Assembly: GCA_902465265.1 (NCBI GenBank)
Contig: CABQMF010000004.1
Location: 1-64,000, forward strand
Reading direction: 5' to 3'
DNA length: 64,000 bases
From: an uncultured Collinsella sp.
GTDB lineage: Bacteria > Actinomycetota > Coriobacteriia > Coriobacteriales > Coriobacteriaceae
In this document: positions 33,551-40,448 of the stretch, piece by piece
Numbering within the stretch: the stretch's first letter is position 1
Layout of the letters: each line of letters opens with the position of its first letter
Notes under the pieces: generated by a model
What the model saw: the letters and a program-made list of their open reading frames with translations, nothing else
What the model was told of the DNA's origin: nothing
Databases searched by the model: none
Translations under genes and position numbers: made by a program

Positions 33551-33659
33551 ACTTTTGGCACTTTGGCGACCAGGCTGTTTTGCAACAAGTCATTTACCTG
33601 CGGCTTTATAAAGCAATATGGATGGTCTGCTCGATAAGTTCCAAAAAGCCTACTCACTT
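33541..33659 (+). repeat. 119-bp palindromic element, copy B
   Basis: Same length and ends as copy A (86% identical, no gaps). The flanks extend the palindrome to CTAAGTGAG ... CTCACTTAG. Bases 8-10 (TAG) supply the stop codon of the nuclease-like gene. Confidence 0.85.
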
Positions 33660-33726
33660 AGTTTTTGACGAGCAACCGATGCCGAAGGCGGTCCTATTTC
33701 AGGGCGTTAACGAGTCCTCGAGACAC

Positions 33727-33757
33727 AAAAAGGCCCGAACCGTGCGGTCCGGGCCTT
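33727..33757 (-). terminator. Intrinsic terminator of the rubrerythrin gene
   Basis: AAGGCCCG / CGGGCCTT form the outer stem with CCG/CGG inside, and TTTTT follows on the minus strand, 34 bp past the rubrerythrin stop. Confidence 0.87.
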
Positions 33758-33790
33758 ATCGAGCTAGAGATTGTCTCTCAGGCGGCTGGC

Positions 33791-34351
33791 TTAGCCAAAG
33801 TAGCGCTTGAGCAGGCCGGCGAAAGCCTTGCCGTGGCGAGCCTCGTCGCGAGCCATCTCGTGCACGGTATCGTGGATGGCATCGAGGCCAGCGGCCTTGG
33901 CGCGCTTGGCAAGATCGGTCTTGCCGGCGGTGGCGCCGTTCTCGGCCTCAACGCGCATCTCGAGGTTCTTCTTGGTGGAGTCGGTCACGACCTCGCCCAG
34001 GAGCTCAGCGAACTTGGCGGCGTGCTCGGCCTCCTCGTGGGCAGCCTTCTCCCAGTACAGGCCAATCTCGGGGTAGCCCTCGCGATGAGCGACGCGAGCC
34101 ATGGCCAGGTACATACCGACCTCGGAGCACTCGCCCTCAAAGTTGGCGCGAAGGTCGGCAACGATGTCCTCGGAGACGCCTTCCATCTTGGCGACGCCCA
34201 CGACGTGCTCGGCGGCCCACTCGAGCTGGCCCTCCTCCTGCTTCAGGAAACGAGAACCGGGAACGCCGCACTGGGGGCACTTAAAATCCTCGGGCAGCTG
34301 GTCGCCGTCGAACTCTTCCACATAACCGCAAACGGGGCAAACAAACTTCAT
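33791..34351 (-). CDS. Rubredoxin-first rubrerythrin (reverse rubrerythrin)
   Basis: A 186-aa peroxide-scavenging diiron protein. An N-terminal rubredoxin (CPVCGY at residues 5-10, CPQCGVP at 25-31) precedes a four-helix ferritin-like domain with Glu/His ligands in EGECSEVG, EEAEHAAKF and DEARHGKAF. This domain order is opposite to classical rubrerythrin and is common in anaerobes, where it reduces H2O2 with electrons from NADH-dependent partners. ATG 34351 has GAAAGGA upstream; the longer frame enters the promoter. Expected in the cytosol as oxygen defence. Confidence 0.9.
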   Translation of the reverse strand: MKFVCPVCGYVEEFDGDQLPEDFKCPQCGVPGSRFLKQEEGQLEWAAEHVVGVAKMEGVSEDIVADLRANFEGECSEVGMYLAMARVAHREGYPEIGLYWEKAAHEEAEHAAKFAELLGEVVTDSTKKNLEMRVEAENGATAGKTDLAKRAKAAGLDAIHDTVHEMARDEARHGKAFAGLLKRYFG

Positions 34352-34435
34352 GATTCGATCCTTTCGATCGATGGCGATTGTGCGCTCGTCCGGTCCCGTA
34401 AGGGCCCTCTCCGGACGTGCGTCTTGACGAGTTCT

Positions 34436-34464
34436 ATTATCCATAAATGCAACCAAATGTGAAG
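34436..34464 (-). promoter_or_regulatory. Likely sigma-70 promoter of the rubrerythrin gene
   Basis: On the minus strand TTCACA (34464-34459) is followed by 17 bp and GATAAT (34441-34436), about 85 bp before the ATG. An AT-rich stretch upstream (34478-34500) could be an UP element or a PerR/Fur-type site. Confidence 0.55.
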
Positions 34465-34607
34465 CCTATTAGGAATGATTTTTAATAAAACAATTTTGAG
34501 ATATGAAGATGTTGATTGATTAACGATTGGCAGGCCGTCTTTGACCGCCGCTGAGTACAATCGGTCGAGCAAATGTTGACCCATCAACAAATAAAGGAGT
34601 TTCCTTT

Positions 34608-35828
34608 ATGCATCTAGCCCGGCGTGCCTGGTGCCGAACATATCAGACGGTTTTTCGCATTGCATTGCCGATCCTGCCCTATACCGAGCCGCGCATTTTG
34701 GAGCATGCCGAGGATGTGCCCGCGGTACTTCAAAAGCGCTCGATCCAGAAGGTCCTTATCGTGACAGACCCTGGTATTGCACGTTTGGGGCTCACGGCAC
34801 CACTCGAGCGTGCGCTTACGGCTCAGGGGATTGGCGTTACGGTCTATGCCGAAACGCGTGCGAACCCCACGGTCTCGAATGTGGAGGAAGCGGCGGCGCT
34901 GTATCGCGAGAACGACTGCCGGGCCATTGTCGGCTTTGGTGGCGGTTCGGCCATGGATTGCGCCAAGGGCGTGGGGGCGCGCATTGCGCAGCCAAACAAG
35001 CCCATCAACAAGATGCGTGGCCTGTTGCGTGTCCACCGTCTCCTGCCGCTGCTTATTGCGGTTCCCACTACCGCCGGTACGGGAAGCGAAGTCACGCTCG
35101 CGGCGGTTATCACCGATGATGAGACGCACTATAAATACCCCATTAACGACTTTGTGCTCATCCCGCGTTTTGCGGTCCACGACCCCGAGTTTACGCGCGG
35201 GTTGCCGGCGTCCATCACGGGGCAGACGGGTATGGATGCCCTGACGCATGCTGTCGAGGCCTTTATCGGCCGTAGCACCACGCCCTACACGCGCAAGATG
35301 GCGCGTCAGGCGGTCCAGCTCATTCGCGACAATTTGCTCGAGGCCTATGAGCATGGCGACGACATGCGTGCGCGCCGCAATATGCTTTCGGCGGCGTATA
35401 AGGCGGGCGTTGCGTTTACCCGCTCCTATGTCGGATATGTGCATGCCATCGCGCACAGTCTGGGCGGCCGATACGGAATTCCGCACGGTTTAGCCAACGC
35501 GATCATCCTGCCGCACATGCTTCGCGCTTATGGTGACGCCGCCGCCCCCAAGCTTGCCGATCTTGCTCGCATGGCGGGCATTGCGCCGGCTACCGCGCAG
35601 GACAGTCTTGCGGCCGAGGCCTTTATCGATTGGGTCGACCGCATGAACGAGGCCCTGGGAATCCCCAAATATGTCCTGGGCATTCGCCGCTCCGACATTC
35701 CCGAGATGGCGGCGCATGCCGATGCCGAGGCCAATCCCCTGTACCCCGTTCCACTTTTGATGGACCGCCTGGAGCTCGAGCATATGTACGAAGTTGTTGC
35801 AGGTGGTATGTTTGAGGACGAGAACTAG
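34608..35828 (+). CDS. Iron-containing alcohol dehydrogenase
   Basis: A 406-aa group III alcohol dehydrogenase. The NAD(P) loop GFGGGSAMDCAKG is near residues 108-120; PTTAGTGSEVT follows; metal ligands are in GMDALTHAVEAF (Asp, His) and HAIAHSLGGRYGIPHG (two His). It interconverts an alcohol or diol and its aldehyde. AAAGGAG is 8 nt upstream of the ATG. The aldehyde dehydrogenase gene begins 9 bp after it, so the two probably act on one pathway, for example an aliphatic aldehyde formed in fermentation. Confidence 0.9.
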   Translation: MHLARRAWCRTYQTVFRIALPILPYTEPRILEHAEDVPAVLQKRSIQKVLIVTDPGIARLGLTAPLERALTAQGIGVTVYAETRANPTVSNVEEAAALYRENDCRAIVGFGGGSAMDCAKGVGARIAQPNKPINKMRGLLRVHRLLPLLIAVPTTAGTGSEVTLAAVITDDETHYKYPINDFVLIPRFAVHDPEFTRGLPASITGQTGMDALTHAVEAFIGRSTTPYTRKMARQAVQLIRDNLLEAYEHGDDMRARRNMLSAAYKAGVAFTRSYVGYVHAIAHSLGGRYGIPHGLANAIILPHMLRAYGDAAAPKLADLARMAGIAPATAQDSLAAEAFIDWVDRMNEALGIPKYVLGIRRSDIPEMAAHADAEANPLYPVPLLMDRLELEHMYEVVAGGMFEDEN

Positions 35829-35837
35829 GAGGTTGCC

Positions 35838-37217
35838 ATGAACACCGAAGAAATTGCGCGCATCGTCGGCGATCAGCGCACCTACTTTAAGACGCACGCT
35901 ACGTTTGATGTCGATGCTCGACGTCGCGCGCTCGTGAGTTTACGCGATACGGTACGGGCGCACGAGGCCGATATTGCCCATGCGCTCAAGACCGATTTGG
36001 GTAAGTCGCATGACGAGGCATATATGTGCGAGATCGGCACCTCGCTTTCCGAGATTCGTCATCAGATCGCTCATGTGGCTCGATGGAGTCGTCCGCGCCT
36101 GCGTCCGTGTGACCTCGCTAACGCCGTGAGCGTGTGCAAAACGCAAGCTGTGCCCTATGGCGTCACGCTCATCATGGCGCCCTGGAACTATCCGTTTTTG
36201 CTGACGCTCGAGCCGCTCGCCGGCGCGCTCGCTGCAGGTAACACCGTGGTCATCAAGCCGAGCGCCTATGCGCCGGCTTCGAGCGCGATGCTCAGGCAGA
36301 TTTGCGAGGAAGCATTTGATCCGCGCCTGGTGACGGTCGTCGAAGGCGGGCGTGCCGAGAATGAGGCGCTGCTCGACGAGTGCTGGGACAAGATCTTCTT
36401 TACCGGTAGCGTTCCGGTCGGCAAGCTCGTCATGGAGCGCGCAAGTGAAAACCTTACGCCCGTGACGCTTGAGCTGGGCGGAAAGAGTCCCTGCATCGTG
36501 GATGCGACGGCAAACTTGAAGGTCGCGGCACGCCGCATCGCCTTTGGTAAATGGCTCAACGTGGGCCAGACCTGTGTAGCGCCCGACTATCTGCTGGTCG
36601 ATACGCGCGTACATGATGAGCTGTTGGGCCTCATCAAGGAGGAGGTCCGTCGCATGTTTGGCGAGCACCCGCTCGATAACGAGGATTACGGGCATATCGT
36701 CAACGCCAAGCATTTCGCGCGCGTACGCGGGCTGATCGACCCCGACAAGGTTGTGCTGGGAGGCACGGCGCGCGAGTCGTCGCTCAAGATTGAGCCGACG
36801 ATTCTAGACGGTGTGTCCCCCGATGACGCCGTGATGCAGGAGGAGATTTTCGGTCCCATCTTACCGGTGCTAACGTTTGAGAGCTTAGACGAGGCCGAGA
36901 CGTTTATTACGGATCGTCCGACGCCGCTGGCCCTGTATATCTTTAGCCAGGATCGCGCGGTTCAGCAGCGCTTTGTGCGTTACGTGCCCTTTGGCGGCGG
37001 CTGCGTTAACGACACCATCATGCATCTGGCTACGAGCCATATGGGCTTTGGCGGCATGGGTGCAAGCGGTATGGGGCAGTACCATGGCCGCGAGAGCTTC
37101 GATGCGTTTAGCCACAAGAAGAGCATCGTGAACAAGGCAACGTGGCTGGACGTGCCGTTTCGGTATGCGCCCTACGCAAGCTGGAAGCACAAATTCGTGC
37201 GCATGTTTGTGCATTAG
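35838..37217 (+). CDS. Aldehyde dehydrogenase (class 3/YwdH-like)
   Basis: A 459-aa NAD(P)-dependent aldehyde dehydrogenase without a membrane anchor. Landmarks are APWNYPFLLTLEPL, the cofactor loop FTGSVPVGKLVM, the general-base Glu in ELGGKSP (near 213) and the nucleophilic Cys in GQTCVAPDY (near 246). The length and GSGMGQYHGRESF-like end (ASGMGQYHGRESFDAFSH) match the fatty-aldehyde/YwdH group rather than CoA-acylating enzymes. It oxidises an aldehyde, probably the product or substrate of the dehydrogenase encoded just upstream. Confidence 0.9.
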   Translation: MNTEEIARIVGDQRTYFKTHATFDVDARRRALVSLRDTVRAHEADIAHALKTDLGKSHDEAYMCEIGTSLSEIRHQIAHVARWSRPRLRPCDLANAVSVCKTQAVPYGVTLIMAPWNYPFLLTLEPLAGALAAGNTVVIKPSAYAPASSAMLRQICEEAFDPRLVTVVEGGRAENEALLDECWDKIFFTGSVPVGKLVMERASENLTPVTLELGGKSPCIVDATANLKVAARRIAFGKWLNVGQTCVAPDYLLVDTRVHDELLGLIKEEVRRMFGEHPLDNEDYGHIVNAKHFARVRGLIDPDKVVLGGTARESSLKIEPTILDGVSPDDAVMQEEIFGPILPVLTFESLDEAETFITDRPTPLALYIFSQDRAVQQRFVRYVPFGGGCVNDTIMHLATSHMGFGGMGASGMGQYHGRESFDAFSHKKSIVNKATWLDVPFRYAPYASWKHKFVRMFVH

Positions 37218-37341
37218 AATCAGATGGCGTAGCGACAAACGGTCGAAAAGACACGAGGTGGGGCGAATTTGTGTCCGCACGAGTTCGTAGACTTCTCAAT
37301 AAGGTTAAGCGCCGGTTTATCCGGCCGTTAGAGGAGTTGCC

Positions 37342-37668
37342 ATGTACGAGCCTTCACGTGTTCTTCTGTCATTTCATATCGCAGGATTTCAATATGCCGA
37401 CGGCGCTTTGGTCCTAGGCGATCTTAAAGTGGGCGATAAGCTGACGCTGCGTGCCGAGCGCGATAATCCCCATGATTCCGAGGCGGTTGCAATCTACTAC
37501 GGCAACACCAAGCTTGGCTATGTTCCGGGAAACGAGGTCGGCCCGCTGTCCTTGATGATGTATTACGGCCATGAGGACGTATTTGAGGCCCGCGTGCAAC
37601 AGGTTGCTCCCGAGTGCAGCCCGTGGCATCAGGTGCGTGTTGGGCTCTATGTGGTGGATGCTCGCTAA
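37342..37668 (+). CDS. HIRAN-domain protein
   Basis: A 108-aa protein that is almost only a HIRAN domain: SFHIAGFQYADGALVLGDLK (residues 10-29), LTLRAERDNPHDSEAVAIYY and KLGYVPGNEVGPL. HIRAN domains recognise single-stranded 3' DNA ends in helicases such as HLTF; free-standing bacterial versions are of unclear function. It has GAGGAG upstream of the ATG and is followed 18 bp later by a 59-codon gene. Confidence 0.82.
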   Translation: MYEPSRVLLSFHIAGFQYADGALVLGDLKVGDKLTLRAERDNPHDSEAVAIYYGNTKLGYVPGNEVGPLSLMMYYGHEDVFEARVQQVAPECSPWHQVRVGLYVVDAR

Positions 37669-37686
37669 TCGGTAAGGGAGACTGCC

Positions 37687-37866
37687 ATGTTTGATGACGA
37701 CGACCAGTTCGATCTGACAGACGATCCGTTTGAGTGGGATATGCTACTCGATGACGATGAGTTGGAGCGGGATCGTAAGAAGCGGCAGGATAAGAATACC
37801 CAGGGTGACGCTTCGAAAAAGCAAGACAAGCGTCGCCGCGGACTGTTCGGCGGGTTCTTTGGATAA
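37687..37866 (+). CDS. Small charged protein downstream of the HIRAN gene
   Basis: A 59-aa ORF with AGGGAG seven bases before the ATG, 18 bp after the HIRAN stop. The N-terminal half is acidic (MFDDDDQFDLTDDPFEW, then LLDDDELERDR) and the C-terminal half is basic (KKRQDKNTQ, KKQDKRRRG) ending LFGGFFG. No family is recognised. The ribosome site, spacing and charge segregation argue that it is real and cotranscribed with the HIRAN gene. Confidence 0.65.
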   Translation: MFDDDDQFDLTDDPFEWDMLLDDDELERDRKKRQDKNTQGDASKKQDKRRRGLFGGFFG

Positions 37867-37932
37867 CCGCCGCATCGCTGCGTCTGTATACTTAGCACGA
37901 GTTGAACACGTTGCGAAATGAGGACAGAGACG

Positions 37933-38478
37933 ATGATGTGGTTTACCGCCGATCTGCACCTGGGCGATACGAATATCTTGCACGACATGGACCGGCCGTT
38001 TGGCTCGGTCGAGGAGATGAATCGCAAGGTCATCGATGCCATCAATGAGTGCGTGGCTGTGGATGACCGTCTCTACATTCTGGGTGACTTTACCTATCGT
38101 TTGCCCCTGGCGGAGGCGGTGCGCCTGCGCGAGCGTATTGCCTGCCAAAACGTGACGCTCATCCGTGGTAACCATGACGGCGATTGGGAAGATCCCGACG
38201 TGCCGCAAATTTGGGAAGACGTGCGTGATTATCTGGAGATTGCCCCCGGCTATGCCAAGGGGCATCGTCTGGTTATGAGCCACTACCCCATGCTTAGCTG
38301 GAATGGCAAGGCGCGTGGTGCCATCATGCTGCACGGACATATCCACAGCAGGGGAGACCGCACCAACGCACGCAACCGCGATCGCGAGCGCCCTATCTTT
38401 CGCTACGATGTCGGTCTCGATGCCAACGAGTACAAGCCCGTAAGCCGGGATCAAATCCTGGGCTTCTTTGGACTGTAA
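37933..38478 (+). CDS. Calcineurin-like metallophosphoesterase
   Basis: A 181-aa YfcE/MJ0936-like phosphoesterase. The dinuclear site is complete: FTADLHLGD (residues 3-11), ILGDFTY, LIRGNHDGD, MSHYPMLSW and MLHGHIHSRGD. The end (FRYDVGLDANEYKPVSRDQIL) is typical of phage-type and bacterial versions of unknown substrate. The second of two nearby ATGs (37933) is chosen because GAGGA lies about 9 nt upstream. Confidence 0.85.
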   Translation: MMWFTADLHLGDTNILHDMDRPFGSVEEMNRKVIDAINECVAVDDRLYILGDFTYRLPLAEAVRLRERIACQNVTLIRGNHDGDWEDPDVPQIWEDVRDYLEIAPGYAKGHRLVMSHYPMLSWNGKARGAIMLHGHIHSRGDRTNARNRDRERPIFRYDVGLDANEYKPVSRDQILGFFGL

Positions 38479-38483
38479 TGCTC

Positions 38484-38522
38484 GAACCACCACAAAGGGG
38501 ACAGGCACCTTTGTGGTGGTTC
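38484..38522. repeat. REP-like hairpin, AACCACCAC family, copy 2
   Basis: GAACCACCACAAAGG and CCTTTGTGGTGGTTC form a perfect 15-bp stem around GGACAGGCA, 6 bp after the phosphoesterase stop. It differs from the copy at 729-767 by a compensated base pair (A-T for G-C), so pairing is conserved. Confidence 0.75.
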
Positions 38523-38616
38523 TGGTGCCGTTGCCATTATGGCGGCGGCGCCTTTTTTGTCCGCGTGGCGCGGTAGAGTGTAGGCGGTTGAAATTTGCGT
38601 CCATCGAGGAGCTGCT

Positions 38617-40374
38617 ATGAACGAGATCAAGTGCCCGCATTGCGGCGAAGTCTTTAAGGTCGATGCGTCCGGCTATGCGGATATCGTCAAGCAAGTACGC
38701 GATGCCGAGTTTTCGCGCGACCTGGATGAGCGTGTGAAGGCAGTCCAGCGCGAGGGCGAGCAGGCGCTGGAGCTTGAGCGCTCGCGTTCGTCGGCTGCCT
38801 TGCAAGAGGCAGAGTCTCAGCGCAACGCTCAGCTTGTCGAGCAGAAGAACGCTGCAGCTCAGCAGCTGGCGCAAGAAGTCGCCAAGCGCGATGCCGAGCT
38901 TGCCGAGCTGCGCGCCAAGCTTGAGGGCGCTGCCGCAGAGCGTGAGAGCGCAAGCCAGCGCGCGGCGGTTGAGGCCCGTGCCGACGCTCAAAAGGAGAAT
39001 GCCGAGCTTCAGCGCGAGATCGACAACCTGCGTGCGCAGCTGGGACGCAAGGATGACGAAGCCAAGCTTGCCGAGGCTTCGGCGCGCAATGCTGCTCAAA
39101 ACAATTTAGCTGCACGTGATGCCCAGATTGCCGAGCTGCAGGCCAGGCTTGCCGCGGCGGACAAGGCCCAGGAGATGGCGCTTGCCGCTGCTGCGGCCGA
39201 GTCACAGCGTGAGCTTGATGCCGCTCGCGGCGAGGCCGAGCGCGCGCTTGCTGACTACCGCGCGAAGGTACAAGAGAAGTTTTCCGCCGCAAGGGCTCAG
39301 TCCGAGCAAGAGGCCGAGGGCCTGCGCGCGCAGCTGCGCGAACAGGAGCTGACGGCCAAAATGAACCTATCGGAGGCGGTCGCTGCGGCGGAACGAGAGC
39401 GCGATGAGGCACGTGCCAAGCTCGCGAGCGAGCTGGCGGTGCGCGATTCTCGCGAGGAACAGGCAAAGGCGGCGCATGAGCTCGAGCTTGCGCAGGCCAA
39501 ACGCGTGAGCGACGAGTTGATTCGCTATAAGGATGAAGAGATTGAGCGCCTTAAGGACATGAAGGTCCGCCTGTCCACCAAGATGGTGGGCGAGTCGCTC
39601 GAGCAGCACTGCGAGACCGAGTTTAACCGCCTACGCATGACGGCGTTTCCTAACGCGTACTTTGAGAAAGATAACGATGCGTCCGAGGGCACCAAGGGGG
39701 ACTTTATCTTCCGCGAGTGCGACGCGAGCGGCAACGAGGTCATTTCGATTATGTTCGAGATGAAAAACGAGAACGACGAGACTGCGACCAAGCACAAGAA
39801 CGAGGACTTCTTTAAGAAGCTCGACCACGATCGTCGCCAGAAGGGCTGTGAGTATGCAGTGCTCTGCACGCTGCTCGAGCCCGAGAGCGAGCTTTACAAT
39901 GCCGGCATCGTGGACGTGAGCTATCGCTACGAGAAGATGTACGTGATCCGCCCGCAGTTCTTTATTCCCGTGATTACGCTTCTTCGCAACGCTGCTATGG
40001 GTTCGCTGCGCTATAAGCAGGAGCTGGCGGAGTACAAACAGCAGAATATCGACGTCACAAACTTCGAAGCCAAGATGGAAAAGTTCAAGAACGACTTCGG
40101 CCGCAACTACGAGATCGCGAGCCGCAAGTTCCAAACGGCAATCGATGAGATCGACAAGACGATTAGCCATCTGCAGAAAACCAAGGAGGCGTTGCTGTCC
40201 TCCGAGAACAATCTGCGCCTAGCCAACAAGAAGGCCGACGATCTTACCATTCGTAAGCTCACCTGGGGCAACAAGACCATGAAGGCGGCGTTTGACGAGG
40301 CGCGCGGGGCTGCGACAGAGACAAACGATGAGCCCGCCGAGGCGGATTCGTACGAGGTCGAGGATGCCGAGTAA
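38617..40374 (+). CDS. DUF2130 protein: zinc knuckle, long coiled coil, nuclease-like domain
   Basis: A 585-aa protein of the DUF2130 family. It opens with a zinc-ribbon CPHCGEVF (residues 5-12), then about 290 residues of Ala/Glu/Arg/Gln-rich coiled coil, and a C-terminal domain with GTKGDFIFRECDASGNEVIS and FEMKNE (near 350-385), fitting a PD-(D/E)XK restriction-endonuclease-like core (D...ExK). A second helical segment precedes an acidic tail. Family members are not characterised biochemically to my knowledge; a DNA-end or structural role is inferred. It ends at a strong bidirectional terminator shared with the helicase gene. Confidence 0.8.
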   Translation: MNEIKCPHCGEVFKVDASGYADIVKQVRDAEFSRDLDERVKAVQREGEQALELERSRSSAALQEAESQRNAQLVEQKNAAAQQLAQEVAKRDAELAELRAKLEGAAAERESASQRAAVEARADAQKENAELQREIDNLRAQLGRKDDEAKLAEASARNAAQNNLAARDAQIAELQARLAAADKAQEMALAAAAAESQRELDAARGEAERALADYRAKVQEKFSAARAQSEQEAEGLRAQLREQELTAKMNLSEAVAAAERERDEARAKLASELAVRDSREEQAKAAHELELAQAKRVSDELIRYKDEEIERLKDMKVRLSTKMVGESLEQHCETEFNRLRMTAFPNAYFEKDNDASEGTKGDFIFRECDASGNEVISIMFEMKNENDETATKHKNEDFFKKLDHDRRQKGCEYAVLCTLLEPESELYNAGIVDVSYRYEKMYVIRPQFFIPVITLLRNAAMGSLRYKQELAEYKQQNIDVTNFEAKMEKFKNDFGRNYEIASRKFQTAIDEIDKTISHLQKTKEALLSSENNLRLANKKADDLTIRKLTWGNKTMKAAFDEARGAATETNDEPAEADSYEVEDAE

Positions 40375-40391
40375 GGCATAGCATATAGTGC

Positions 40392-40433
40392 AAAAGCGGG
40401 GCCGCTGGCGATGTTGCCAGCGGCCCCGCTTCG
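40392..40433. terminator. Strong terminator between DUF2130 and DUF3516 helicase genes
   Basis: AAGCGGGGCCGCTGGC (40394-40409) pairs perfectly with GCCAGCGGCCCCGCTT (40416-40431). TTCGTT follows on the plus strand and TTTTGC on the minus strand. Confidence 0.85.
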
Positions 40434-40448
40434 TTCCAGTATGGTCGG

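Larger units (their letters stand above)
32122..33659 (+). mobile_element. Candidate mobile cassette: nuclease-like gene between two 119-bp elements
   Basis: Two directly oriented copies of the 119-bp element bracket one gene and a 182-bp leader. No transposase is present. The layout is that of a composite element or of repeated homologous insertion, but no target-site duplication is clear. An inverted repeat GTTTTCAACAG / CTGTTGAAAAC (about 32273 and 32330) lies in the leader. Confidence 0.45.
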
